From Lumbricus terrestris (taxonomy: Eukaryota; Annelida; Clitellata; Crassiclitellata; Lumbricidae), in contig OX457041.1 in the NCBI GenBank assembly GCA_949752735.1, positions 26,414,576 to 26,478,575 of the forward strand: 64,000 nucleotides of DNA, written 5' to 3'. Of this stretch, positions 22,046-32,731 are shown in pieces. The notes beneath the pieces were generated by a model. The model was not told the origin of the DNA. It saw nothing but the letters and a program-made list of their open reading frames with translations, and ran no database searches. Made by a program: the position numbers and the translations under genes. Within the stretch, counting starts at the first letter, position 1. Every line of letters starts with the position of its first letter.

Positions 22046-23078
22046 TGTAACGTCTCCGTTTTTATGCTTATTTTAGCGGGTAATTGAAAATGTACTGCAT
22101 TTAAATGATCTGTTCAAAGAGACACCAATTCTTTATAAATGTATGATATAATTGAAACTATTAAATACACAATACAATTACGCAATATTCCTATTTACTT
22201 ATTTGGCGTATCACTAATTATAATTATCTTTTAGCTTATCTGTGCTCCACAGTTGAGATATATGACATGTCGTTTCTGTAGTGTAAACGGTCTTGAAATA
22301 GTTCTGTAGATTCTCTGTTGATTCACTGAATGAAGATAAGCAACCCCGTGCTATATTTGAAGAAGGATAATGAGATACTGCCAAGCTGTGGAATCCAGAT
22401 CGAATACCAGACAAGACAATATTCAATACTTCCGTAGCATCAAATTATCACACTCCAACCAATGAGAATTTCCTTCCCAATTGAAAATGACCTTGAAATG
22501 TCAACCAGAGACAACGAGCCCAAAATCGTTTCTCAACACACGAATATCGTCTCACCAACCGTCACGATCACAATGTAGACTTCACGGACGTTAGAGTTCG
22601 CAACTTCGAATTTCTAAATCGCCTCTACTCTCACACGAATGCCTCGTACTGTTTTACGACCAGATACGAGCATAATCATCATCCTCACCATTGAATAAAC
22701 TTCAAATGAATTGCCAGCCTCAACTGAACAACCATCTTTCTCAATGTTCAAGCAAGGAATCAACCGTTTATGTCAAATTTCAATGACGTGGCTGTTTCCA
22801 TTCAATTCCAACCGTTACGCTCATTTCGATGCTTTAATTGGTTACGCGTCGATGCAAATGTTTTCGCTTACGTAAGCGTCCGTAGTAACCGCTTGACGTC
22901 ACCATGACTGCCTCGCTCATGTACGCAAGATTCGTGGTCTCCTAGTTACTAATCCACTAGACGCCAAATTATTAATCTAGATACGCCGACTAAATTATCT
23001 AGCTTAACTCCTACTTAGAATTAACATATAATATCAGACAAGTTAGTTTGATAGATAATAGCGATTTAATACGCTACA
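22046..23078 (-). repeat. 3' LTR of the Gmr1-like element
   Basis: Lies 3' of pol in element orientation. On the plus strand it starts TGTAACGTC and ends ACGCTACA. Same length as the 5' LTR (constant offset of 6,349 bp) and identical wherever compared. Contains a duplicated 70-codon ORF with no domain, regarded as chance. Confidence 0.95.
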
Positions 23079-23082
23079 AATA

Positions 23083-23098
23083 CCCCTCCTTCAAAAGT
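23083..23098 (-). other. Polypurine tract of the Gmr1-like element
   Basis: Minus strand reads TTTTGAAGGAGGGGTATTT immediately before the 3' LTR. The GAAGGAGGGG block is the expected primer for plus-strand DNA synthesis. Inferred from position and composition. Confidence 0.65.
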
Positions 23099-23239
23099 CT
23101 GTAATCAGGCTTTACAATCTCACCTAATTATCTATCAACTAAATTTCTATCAACTTCCTTATTCTATCTTACACAACAATACAACATTACTGAACTTCTT
23201 ATCTACATTATTATAATACATTACTGATATATTTAAGTA

Positions 23240-26200
23240 CTATGTAATTCCTCTACTCAAATAATCAGACATAACATTATTGCTTCCCTTGATATATCGT
23301 ATCGTAAAGCAATAATTTTGAAGTGCTAGACTCCACCTCATGACTCTCGCATTTCTCATTCTCCCTTCTTTCATGTACTGTAGTCCGCAGTGGTCTGTCT
23401 CAATCACAAACTGCTTTCCACACAAGTACCTGTCAAACCGACTAATTCCCCACATTATCGCTAGACATTCTCTCTCCTCAACTGAATATCTCATCTCTCT
23501 TTCCAATAGTTTCCTACTCGCATATGCAATCGGGTGGTTTATCCCTTCATACTGCTGTATCAGGACACAACCTATTCCTCTTCCTGATGCATCCGTTTGA
23601 ATCACGAATTCCTTTTCCAAGTTTGGTAACTTTAATATTGGTGTCTTAGCAAGTGCTGCTTTCAGCTTGCTAAAACTCTCTTCTAATTCTTCGTTCCAAT
23701 CAACATTATTAGCTGCTGACTTCTTTGTCAAGTCACTTAATGGTGCCATCAGTTCAGCACAATGAGGAATAAATTTTCTGTAATAGTTTATTGCTCCCAA
23801 AAAGCTTCTTATTTGTTTCTTCGTTTTCGGTTGTGGCATCTCCACAATCTTATCTATCGATTCTCCTTTAGGACTAATGTCGACGTTGTTTAACGTATGA
23901 CCCAAGAAATCTATGCGTCCATAGCCTAACGAACATTTCTTTGGTTTCAAAGTCAGGTGAGCATCTCTCACTCTTTGAAAAAATTCTCGTAAAATCTTCA
24001 TATGTTTAGTCCATCCTTCTGTATGAGCTAGTATGTCGTCAACATAACTCTCCAGATTCTCAGTTCCATGCAAAATCTTCCTTATCAGTCTGTTATAGCT
24101 TGAAGCACTATTTACCAATCCAAATGGTAGAACATTGAATTTATACAACCCACTTGCACAAATGAAAGTCGTATAATCTTTTGATTCTTCGCTCATTGGA
24201 ATTTGCCAATACCCTTTGCAAAAATCAAACTTGCTATATATTTTGCTGCCACTCAGTTTATTGAAGATATCCTCGTTTGACATCATCGGCTCTGGATCAA
24301 AAACTGTCACTTTGTTCAATTGTTTATAGTTGCAGCAAAGTCTATTGCTTCCATCTGCCTTCTTAACAACAATAAGCGGTGCTGCGTATGCTGCTTCTGA
24401 TCTTTCTATTATCCCGTTCTCTAACATTATCTCAATTTCCTTATCAATTTCAGACTGTAGATGATACGGTGTTGGATACGCTTTCATCCTAACAGGTTCA
24501 TCACTCGTAAGATGAATCTCGTGTTTCACCATGTCAGTTCTTCCTGGTTTATCTGTAAATATGTCTTGATATTCTCTCAGTAATTTCTCTAATTCACCTC
24601 TCTGTTCATCTTCTAATTGTGGATTAATATCAACATCCTTGTAAGTCTCAGTTTGCTTACTGACATACAGGTTTAATATCTCCTCCTCTTCGTCTTCACC
24701 TTCTCTACCATCATGTACAATAGCTGACACGTATGCTATTGTCTCAGAACCTGACAATTCTTCACTCCTCTCGTAATATCTCTTTAGTATGTTGATGTGG
24801 TATGTTTTCAGTTTTCCGCCATCAACCTCAACTTTATAATCGTAATCTCCGATTTTCTCTCTGACTACAAATGGTCCTTGCCATTTCACAAGCATCTTAT
24901 TATTACAACTCGGTAGTAACAATAGGACTTTATCACCAATCTCCAGTTTTCTATATCGTGCCTTTTTATCGTAGTACTTCTTGTTCTTCGCATTAGCTTT
25001 GTGAATTGCTTTCTGCGCCATATTACACGTTTCCTCTATACGCTCTCGTAGATCTGTCATATATGTGTATACATCCTTCACCTCGTCTTCCACTTTTTCG
25101 TTTGTCCACAGTTCCTTCAATATCTGTACCGGACCTCTACATGATCTTCCGAAGATTAATTCGAAAGGCGTGTATCCGTGGCTCTCGTGTACAGTATCTC
25201 GTAATGCGAAAAGTAGTGGTGCCAAGTACCTGTCCCACTCTTTTACTTGTTCACCTATCAATTTTCTCAGTGTCGTCTTAATTGTTCCATTCAGACGTTC
25301 TACACAACCATTTCCCATCGCGTGGTATGGACTTGTCATCGTATGCTTGATTAATAACATCTTGTTTACTTCGGCCATTAGTTCTGACGTAAACTGGCTC
25401 CCTCTATCTGTATGAATTCTTTCTGGTACGCCCATCCGACAGTAAAAGTTAAACAAGGCTTCCGCCACCTCCTCGGTACTAATACCTTTCAACGGTATTG
25501 CTTCAGGATATCTGGTGCTTAAGTCGATAATCGTTAATACATAACGATATCCTCTCATAGACATTGGCTCTATGGCTCCTATGATATCTACACAGACATG
25601 CTTGAACGGCACATCCAGCACTGGAAGATGTCCCATCGGTGCCTTGTAGTTCACTTTCTTATCCACTGCTTTCTGGCATACATCACAACTTAATATATAT
25701 CGCCGAACTTCTTGATTTATCCCTGGCCAATAAAATTCATTCACAATTTTATCATGAGTCTTCTTCATGCCTAGATGAGCTGACAGTAGCGAATTATGTG
25801 CTACAGCTAGAACTTTGTTTCTCAACTGTTTCGGTACCACCAACTGCCACTTCGCTTCATCTTTCAATACTTCCTTCCATCTCCGGTACAACAGTCCATC
25901 TTTCTTTACGTACAGTACTTTTTCTGTACTCTTCTCATCGCCATTCCATTCAGATGCTTTATCCCAGCAACTCTTCAATGTTTCATCTGTCTTCTGTAAT
26001 TCCTTTATTTCTTTTGTGGTTATATTAAGGTCGGGCATTTCTGTGACCTTGAGTGGTTTATATTTCACCACTTTCTTCGACTCAGCTCTCGTTTCTATCG
26101 CTGCTGTCGTTTGATGTGCGTCACTGTTCATGACGTCATCACCTACATATTTCTCTACTACGTCATCATACTCCGTGTTCATTTCATCACTCTCAAATCT

Positions 26201-27202
26201 TACTGTCTTCTTGGCATCTTGCCAACGTGAATTAGCATTCACATTTCTCTTGAGTATTCCTTTATACTCAACTTTTTCTTGTTTCTCACTCATAATCGTC
26301 TCATTCACTTTCTCTCCTTTGTCACAATTAATTATATTTTCATCCGTGTTCTCATTCGTTACTGTATATTTTAACCCTCTCACGCGTCCAATAATTATCG
26401 GCTTTACTGGTTCGTCCATAACCATTGCCTCAACTTTACCAGTAAAATACTCGCTCTCAATGTTTATATGGGCTGTAGGAAAACACCTTAAGCTCCCATC
26501 AACTAGGATGCGGTGTGTTTCCTTTCCAGTCAAATCACTATCCTTGATCAGCGATCTCCTCACAATACACGTACTCGCTCCAGAATCGTAAAGACAATTG
26601 GCGTCTACGCCATTGACCTTCGCTTGACATTCGTCTATACTTTCAATGTCAATGCAACCATCTTTCCGTTCCGTAACTACCGTACTTGCTGCCATATGTT
26701 TCGGTACTTCTTCTTTACCTTTCCTATCCTGGCGTTCTACTGTTCTGTCAATTTCATTCGATTTCGTATTTTCATTTGTCTGTACAGCCCTGTACGCCCT
26801 ATTCTCGTAAATCTGTACTGCTGCAGCTGTGTGTTTAACAAACCCTTTAGTTTTGTTCACACAATCATATGCTTTATGACCTACCTTACCGCATGCAAAA
26901 CAAGTTATCTTGTGTTCCGCTGCCTGCTCTCTATCTCTACTAAATCCTCTATTCACATTTCCACTGTGATTTGTCTCTTTGTTCTGTCGCGTTTCGACTC
27001 TTCCTCTGTTCATGTTTCCTTGGAATTTCTCTCTCGATTTCTCTTCAAATGGCTTTCCATTACCTCTGTCATTATTGAATCTCCCTTGAGGTTTTACAGA
27101 ATTCTCTGCATATCTGTACCCATGAGCTTCGATGTAAGATTCTGCACACGTCAATGTGTCTTTTAAGCTCATTTTTCCTTTCTCTTTAATGAACATCCTC
27201 AA
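23240..27202 (-). CDS. pol: Pol polyprotein with integrase before reverse transcriptase (Gmr1-like)
   Basis: About 1,320 codons in this frame; the first true Met is codon 3, and it is probably expressed as a Gag-Pol fusion. Order: CCHC zinc knuckle at residues 101-114 (CFACGKVGHKAYDC); aspartic protease with LYDSGAST (catalytic D206); integrase with HHCC (H469, H476, C506, C509) and catalytic D539, D599, E634 (35 apart); GPF module at 776-778; reverse transcriptase about 870-1100 with LPFGLVNSAS and YVDD at 1053-1056; RNase H about 1195-1300 with TDASG (D1204), EERECLAI and TDH. It ends soon after SDYLSRGIT. No internal stops; all catalytic residues seen are present. A typical Ty3/gypsy pol would place integrase last, so the order is unusual but known for Gmr1-like elements. 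It cuts, copies and integrates the element. Confidence 0.93.
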   Translation of the reverse strand: MRMFIKEKGKMSLKDTLTCAESYIEAHGYRYAENSVKPQGRFNNDRGNGKPFEEKSREKFQGNMNRGRVETRQNKETNHSGNVNRGFSRDREQAAEHKITCFACGKVGHKAYDCVNKTKGFVKHTAAAVQIYENRAYRAVQTNENTKSNEIDRTVERQDRKGKEEVPKHMAASTVVTERKDGCIDIESIDECQAKVNGVDANCLYDSGASTCIVRRSLIKDSDLTGKETHRILVDGSLRCFPTAHINIESEYFTGKVEAMVMDEPVKPIIIGRVRGLKYTVTNENTDENIINCDKGEKVNETIMSEKQEKVEYKGILKRNVNANSRWQDAKKTVRFESDEMNTEYDDVVEKYVGDDVMNSDAHQTTAAIETRAESKKVVKYKPLKVTEMPDLNITTKEIKELQKTDETLKSCWDKASEWNGDEKSTEKVLYVKKDGLLYRRWKEVLKDEAKWQLVVPKQLRNKVLAVAHNSLLSAHLGMKKTHDKIVNEFYWPGINQEVRRYILSCDVCQKAVDKKVNYKAPMGHLPVLDVPFKHVCVDIIGAIEPMSMRGYRYVLTIIDLSTRYPEAIPLKGISTEEVAEALFNFYCRMGVPERIHTDRGSQFTSELMAEVNKMLLIKHTMTSPYHAMGNGCVERLNGTIKTTLRKLIGEQVKEWDRYLAPLLFALRDTVHESHGYTPFELIFGRSCRGPVQILKELWTNEKVEDEVKDVYTYMTDLRERIEETCNMAQKAIHKANAKNKKYYDKKARYRKLEIGDKVLLLLPSCNNKMLVKWQGPFVVREKIGDYDYKVEVDGGKLKTYHINILKRYYERSEELSGSETIAYVSAIVHDGREGEDEEEEILNLYVSKQTETYKDVDINPQLEDEQRGELEKLLREYQDIFTDKPGRTDMVKHEIHLTSDEPVRMKAYPTPYHLQSEIDKEIEIMLENGIIERSEAAYAAPLIVVKKADGSNRLCCNYKQLNKVTVFDPEPMMSNEDIFNKLSGSKIYSKFDFCKGYWQIPMSEESKDYTTFICASGLYKFNVLPFGLVNSASSYNRLIRKILHGTENLESYVDDILAHTEGWTKHMKILREFFQRVRDAHLTLKPKKCSLGYGRIDFLGHTLNNVDISPKGESIDKIVEMPQPKTKKQIRSFLGAINYYRKFIPHCAELMAPLSDLTKKSAANNVDWNEELEESFSKLKAALAKTPILKLPNLEKEFVIQTDASGRGIGCVLIQQYEGINHPIAYASRKLLEREMRYSVEERECLAIMWGISRFDRYLCGKQFVIETDHCGLQYMKEGRMRNARVMRWSLALQNYCFTIRYIKGSNNVMSDYLSRGIT

Positions 27203-27209
27203 CTCGTTA

Positions 27210-28052
27210 CTACAAGTGAGGAAAAAATTGATCTTTTAACAGTAGATCCTCGATTCCTTCGTAGGTCTGCTCAAATCCAGCTTGTAGCAACCATTGCTGC
27301 AAATATCGTTGCAATCTGTAAATGAAATTTGAAGGAGTTTCTCCTTGTTCCATCTTGCTAGTCTTAAACTTGTTACGATACCCTCCTTCTGTCAATTGGA
27401 ATCTTTTCAAGAGATGCTTCTTTAAACAATCGTAGTCTTGTGTTTCTTCAGCCGACAAACGCTGGTACACTTCTAATGCTTTCGACTCCAGATGTCGCGC
27501 TAGCATCAGCGACCATACATCTCTTGGTATCTCATACGTCGTACACGTACGCTCAAATCTAAGTAGGTACGCATCAAGACAATCTTTAGCCTCGTTAAAT
27601 ATTGGGAATTTAATATTTTTCATTCCCTTATGACTTTGGTTTCCTTGGTGGTTGTCACCCATCGTCATATAAGAATCTCCATCATCTCTGTTTCGTCCAT
27701 CTCTCGATTCCATTTCTCTCAGTCTCATTTGAATCTCAAGCCTCTTATGCTCTAAAGCTTCATTCGCTTCTCTTGCAAGCCTCGCCTCGTTCATCTCTGC
27801 TTCACGCATAAGCCTAGCGTCAGCCATCCTCGCTATTTCTATTTCGTTTTCTCTAACTGCTTTTGCCTCAGCAATTTTAGCCGCTTCACGCGCTGATTCT
27901 GCATCTCTAAGAACCTTTGCTTCTTCTCGTTCATCCGCTCTCTGCTGTCTAAATTCGTTTTGTCTGTCTCTGACAAATGCCTTCAGCTCTTCACCTTCCA
28001 ATGAGAATGAACGTCCCATATCCAACCACTGTTGCCAGTCTGTGATTGACAT
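27210..28052 (-). CDS. gag: Gag (capsid) of the Gmr1-like element
   Basis: 280 codons. N-terminal part is a long charged coiled coil rich in A, E, R and K (repeated EAxxxREAE patterns, residues about 25-125). The C-terminal part is a Ty3/gypsy-type capsid: KFPIFNEAKDCLDAYLLRFE, WSLMLARHLESKALEVYQRL, LKKHLLKRFQLTEGGYRNKF and a final YEGIEDLLLKDQFF. The sequence expected next in a capsid of this type, an NELRMFIKEK-like helix and the zinc knuckle, lies in the Pol frame, one nucleotide away. Start chosen at the first Met, about 340 bp inside the 5' LTR. It forms the particle in which reverse transcription takes place. Confidence 0.88.
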   Translation of the reverse strand: MSITDWQQWLDMGRSFSLEGEELKAFVRDRQNEFRQQRADEREEAKVLRDAESAREAAKIAEAKAVRENEIEIARMADARLMREAEMNEARLAREANEALEHKRLEIQMRLREMESRDGRNRDDGDSYMTMGDNHQGNQSHKGMKNIKFPIFNEAKDCLDAYLLRFERTCTTYEIPRDVWSLMLARHLESKALEVYQRLSAEETQDYDCLKKHLLKRFQLTEGGYRNKFKTSKMEQGETPSNFIYRLQRYLQQWLLQAGFEQTYEGIEDLLLKDQFFPHL

Positions 28053-28374
28053 TCTTACTTACTCACTTTTGGTTAAGTAGTAGTAAATTTAACGCTCAAA
28101 TATGCGCTATACAATTTCACACTCGCTTATAATAATTATTAAAATTATTAAGCGTCGCACTAATGCTCCCTCTTAACGTGATACAATCTCTGGTGTATGT
28201 TACGCAATAAGGATTATCGCACCGACTCTAATGCTTAAAATCTATACATGCGCTGCGCTGTCATGCGCTATGCTTAACAATTTCCAAACAGATCTGCATT
28301 TTAATCAGTTTTGTCTCTTCAATATAAATGTCAGTAAAGTTCAATCTAATCAACAATAATATTGTTAATTTAAT

Positions 28375-28392
28375 CCCGACGCGAGCATCCCA
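28375..28392 (-). other. Primer-binding site of the Gmr1-like element
   Basis: Two bases after the 5' LTR the minus strand reads TGGGATGCTCGCGTCGGG. The leading TGG pairs with a tRNA CCA end. Which tRNA is meant is not resolved from memory; a comparison with the host tRNA set would decide. Confidence 0.55.
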
Positions 28393-28394
28393 TT

Positions 28395-29427
28395 TGTAAC
28401 GTCTCCGTTTTTATGCTTATTTTAGCGGGTAATTGAAAATGTACTGCATTTAAATGATCTGTTCAAAGAGACACCAATTCTTTATAAATGTATGATATAA
28501 TTGAAACTATTAAATACACAATACAATTACGCAATATTCCTATTTACTTATTTGGCGTATCACTAATTATAATTATCTTTTAGCTTATCTGTGCTCCACA
28601 GTTGAGATATATGACATGTCGTTTCTGTAGTGTAAACGGTCTTGAAATAGTTCTGTAGATTCTCTGTTGATTCACTGAATGAAGATAAGCAACCCCGTGC
28701 TATATTTGAAGAAGGATAATGAGATACTGCCAAGCTGTGGAATCCAGATCGAATACCAGACAAGACAATATTCAATACTTCCGTAGCATCAAATTATCAC
28801 ACTCCAACCAATGAGAATTTCCTTCCCAATTGAAAATGACCTTGAAATGTCAACCAGAGACAACGAGCCCAAAATCGTTTCTCAACACACGAATATCGTC
28901 TCACCAACCGTCACGATCACAATGTAGACTTCACGGACGTTAGAGTTCGCAACTTCGAATTTCTAAATCGCCTCTACTCTCACACGAATGCCTCGTACTG
29001 TTTTACGACCAGATACGAGCATAATCATCATCCTCACCATTGAATAAACTTCAAATGAATTGCCAGCCTCAACTGAACAACCATCTTTCTCAATGTTCAA
29101 GCAAGGAATCAACCGTTTATGTCAAATTTCAATGACGTGGCTGTTTCCATTCAATTCCAACCGTTACGCTCATTTCGATGCTTTAATTGGTTACGCGTCG
29201 ATGCAAATGTTTTCGCTTACGTAAGCGTCCGTAGTAACCGCTTGACGTCACCATGACTGCCTCGCTCATGTACGCAAGATTCGTGGTCTCCTAGTTACTA
29301 ATCCACTAGACGCCAAATTATTAATCTAGATACGCCGACTAAATTATCTAGCTTAACTCCTACTTAGAATTAACATATAATATCAGACAAGTTAGTTTGA
29401 TAGATAATAGCGATTTAATACGCTACA
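28395..29427 (-). repeat. 5' LTR of the Gmr1-like element
   Basis: Upstream of gag in element orientation. On the plus strand it starts TGTAACGTC and ends ACGCTACA, then the GTGTC duplication. It should hold the element's promoter, but I cannot point to a specific initiation site. Confidence 0.95.
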
Positions 29428-29760
29428 GTGTCGTCTTAATGCGAAGTCAATAGTACAAAGCTAATACCGCAGCAACTTTTCCAATATAGAGAAAGTTAGT
29501 GACCATACAAAATAATGATTCTATAACAATGAGAAGTCGTCACACAATACGATGTGTATATATAACAAATGACTAAACCAGCATCATCAAATCCAAATTT
29601 TGTCCACAGGCAAAATTAGTGACGTAATCATATTGTTCTTAGAACAAAGAGATGTCGTCACGTAATCATATTGTTCTTAGAACAAAGAGATGTCGTCACG
29701 TAATCATATTGTTCTTAGAACAAAGAGATGTCGTCACAATTAAAAGTCCATACGCAGCAC
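29428..29760. repeat. TGACGTCA-rich dispersed repeat, copy 2, right half
   Basis: Continuation of 21890-22045 after removal of the retrotransposon. Contains AATGCGAAGTCAATAGTACA, the complement of sequence at about 8530-8560, and ends in a ~48-bp tandem array. Confidence 0.65.
29630..29740. repeat. Tandem repeat, about 48-bp unit, 2-3 copies
   Basis: Unit: CGTAATCATATTGTTCTTAG followed by AACAAAGAGATGTCGTCA. Copies are almost identical. Confidence 0.9.
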
Positions 29761-31424
29761 AAAGCTACACTAACACCATAGCCTATTAGGCTACGTGTAT
29801 GTGAACACAAGTTGAATTTCAGTTAAATTCATTCGGCCACCAAGTTGCAAGATAGTGATAAAGACAAGGCTCCGAGACAAACAGGTTGCACAGAGAAACC
29901 TATGGAGATCTTGAACCCGGCTTTCAACGACCCTCTATGTACAACAGGAAGCGAGGCCTCGGCCTATACCGATTACCGATGTTAATGATACCCACAAATC
30001 AAGTTAATAGGCCTACAACTATAGACAGCAAAAACTTTTGACTAATGTCTTAACTAAGGGTTCAGTATCGTACCACAATGTAGCAGAAGCCACACCATAA
30101 TCATTCAAACTCGAGAAGCATCTTCAACTTGACTTCAAGTACAGGTAGTGGAGTTTATGTTTGAATTAGAATGACCAGCGTTTTGTTGGCATTGAAACAG
30201 AAACAGCGTTCCCAACATGGATCCATGCATTACGTAGCTTATATGCGTAGGTTATAGCCTATACAGTAGCCTATAGACTGCGCAGAGAGCAGTCTAGTAA
30301 TGGTAGCCTATATACACAAGGCATGTGTAAGAAGCCAACGGAGTTTCTTGGTTAATATTAGGCCCACTCATAAGTGGGACCATCAGAATAAAACTGAATA
30401 AACTTCAAACATTTGACTTCTTTATTGCAGTAGGCCTACGTGTAGGACTGTCGGTATCAGGATAATTTGGTTTTCATCATAAAATATCTTCATTTACTTT
30501 AACGTTTATTATGCAATATTTAGTTTTGATTAAATGAAAATTGTCTCATTTTCTGGGGCAAATGAATCTGCAAGACAGCGATTGGCATCGGTCTCTGAAC
30601 TGCACTCATGAGTCATGAGTTAGTTCAGTTCAACAGTCAAGTATGGAAACGGGCAAAGACACGTACACACATACCAAAGGGAACACAAAGACACACTTAC
30701 CATGAAGGACCCTGAATAAGCTGCACAGAAGACAGTTCTGCCAAATGGAAGATTAAATAGAAGATCAAACGTGTAAGATTACTAATGAATTGACAATTAT
30801 GCAAACGACCAAACTAAGCAGGTTAAGTGAAGCACTAAGAAATCATGGGAGCAGCATGGTTATACATGTAGTTCTCTCATATAGGCCGAGTAAACGCGAC
30901 TCTGTCGGTCACACAGGGCGCAGAGAACCAGACCCAGGACACTTACATATTGAGGTATATGACGTAAACAAGAACTCCGCCACTGTTGGTAGGCCTACTC
31001 TGATAGTGCCAGTCCCAAGCTTGGATAAAGAAGGAGTGAGACACTAATCGTCTTCGATATGGCAATGTCCTTAATTAAACAGCAACAAGCCCAAACATGT
31101 AGTTTATGAAATACTCGACGGAGAGCGTGTGGGAAGTCTTTGTCTTATGTGAAGTTCTGATGCATTATTTTCTCATTCTCTTGAGCAACTCATGATATGC
31201 AGCAGTCTGTAGCATTATATGACATGCGTCTACCAGGCCTACGTTGAAGTGACGGTCATGAAGTCGATGACAGTAAATGTGATAAATGAACATTCGTCTA
31301 AGTGTATAGACACCTGACCTATAGCCAATTCGACATGTTACCATAATACTATGTAGCATAATCATTGCAATGTGCTTTATCAACTTCTGGATGATTTATA
31401 GCTTACAGTTGCTTTTTGACAATG

Positions 31425-31460
<36 letters not shown>

Positions 31461-32464
31461 ACTCCTGCATGATACATGATAATAGATTTAAGTCTAGCAC
31501 TTTATGCTATCAAATGTTTTAATAAAGTCGCATCTTATCAGCAATTGATTGAAGAAAATACTTGTGAGATAATAATGCCAATGCCTTTTCAACTGATATA
31601 TAGTAAGAATTGATATTCTGTGGGCTGAGGAATTGTCACTCAACATAAGTATTAGCCTGGTTAATAATTAGATGGCCACCATTCATGAAATAGCAAGCCA
31701 TTTCACTTAGCTTCGCCCCACCCCACTCTTTCAACTCTTTTACAAAGTAAGTTTTAATTGGGTTCTTAAGCTGATTGCTTTGTTGCTCTTCTGCCAAAAG
31801 ATCCTCATAATGTATTATGGTGCATTCAAATGGCTCAACTTTACAATGCGTAAGTATTATATGCCTTCAAAAACATGAACTGTAGCACTATAATTAGCCT
31901 AATACGTCTAAGGTGAATCCAGAATCAAAAGAATTAATGTAACTGAATCAAGGTTTTGAAGAACCATGTATTATGGTGCATTCAAATGGCTCAACAAATC
32001 TCAACATTCACAGCCCATGTTAACACTGCCAACAACTTCTATAATAGCCATACATAACATATACACATGTTACATGTAGGATTGTAAGCCTATCAAGACA
32101 CAATATTCAATACTTTAGAATAAAACAAACACTTATTCATTCACATAAGCATCATTGCCTAGCAAGACTTTAGCTTTGCTGATTAAAATTTTTTAAAGTC
32201 ATCTGATTCCGGCTGGATGGAAGTTTCAGGCCACACAAGAATTTTTCACTTTATTATCAGACCAGACAATACAAATGAGCAAAAGTGAAACACAGCATTT
32301 TATAAGACAGTGTTGAATAATCAAACATTTTGCTGGTATTGGGGTACGACTACCCATAAAAATTCTGCAGTTTGGCAAGCTTGCAGACAGGAATCAAACA
32401 ATCCCAGAATAATGTTGAACACAATTCCAACGAATGTTTAGAAATAAATACGGTGTAAGAGAAT
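29761..32464. other. No gene recognised
   Basis: AT-rich with many AGGCCTA words and a TA run at about 31426-31460. A duplicated phrase ATTATGGTGCATTCAAATGG (about 31815 and 31971) is a short repeat. Short ORFs (for example 30790-31047 +) lack domains. A good donor next to an ATG at about 30698 (minus) was examined and rejected as the Ena/VASP start exon. Confidence 0.4.
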
Positions 32465-32731
32465 CAGTGACGTAGCCAGGAATTTATGATGGGGATTGGG
32501 GGTTGGGGGTTTTATGGCCTGGTCGGATGCCCTTTCTGACACCAACCCAACAGTATTACAGTAAATAAAAAGGGAATAAAGTAACAAAGGGAATAAGGTA
32601 AGAAAAATAATTGTTACCACAGCCAATTGTTTTGTTTTTCTTATTTAAGTGGATAAATAACCTTTAAAAACTTTTCCCTAGGTCAATTGGGGGGTTTTAA
32701 CCCTCGAAACTCCCCCTTGTCTACGCCACAG
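32465..32731. mobile_element. Non-autonomous hAT-like element, copy 1 of a pair
   Basis: Left end CAGTGACGTAGCCAGGAAT, right end CTTGTCTACGCCACAG. It is a diverged copy of the element at 35273-35561, sharing AAAAGGGAATAAAGTA and TTTTTCTTATTTAAGTGGAT inside. The flanking 8-mers AAGAGAAT and AGGAGAAG agree only partly. Confidence 0.7.

Larger units (their letters stand above)
22046..29427 (-). mobile_element. Complete Gmr1-like LTR retrotransposon (7,382 bp)
   Basis: Two 1,033-bp LTRs with TG...CA ends bracket a 5,316-bp interior coding Gag and Pol on the minus strand. A 5-bp target-site duplication GTGTC lies at 22041-22045 and 29428-29432. Pol order is zinc knuckle, protease, integrase, reverse transcriptase, RNase H. 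Reverse transcriptase and integrase look like Ty3/gypsy (GPF module after the integrase core, YVDD), yet integrase precedes reverse transcriptase as in Ty1/copia. That order in a gypsy-type element is the hallmark of the Gmr1-like group known from deuterostomes. LTRs have equal length, and every part I compared is identical, so insertion is very recent. It interrupts an older TGACGTCA-rich repeat. Gag and Pol are separated by a one-nucleotide frame offset; the element otherwise appears intact and could be active. Confidence 0.93.

Noticed and set aside
22214..22426. 70-codon ORF duplicated at 28563-28775
   Set aside because: Identical because both lie in the LTRs; no domain, no start context.
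25006..27166. Plus-strand ORFs of 90-217 codons over the retrotransposon
   Set aside because: Antisense shadows of the intact Pol frame.
30690..30740. Minus-strand ATG followed at once by a perfect donor (ATG then GTAAGTG), considered as the start exon of Ena/VASP
   Set aside because: It would end in phase 0, but the first EVH1 exon at 20564 needs two bases of a codon from the preceding exon, and the alternative acceptor at GTGCAG-GTGAAG would remove conserved EVH1 residues.
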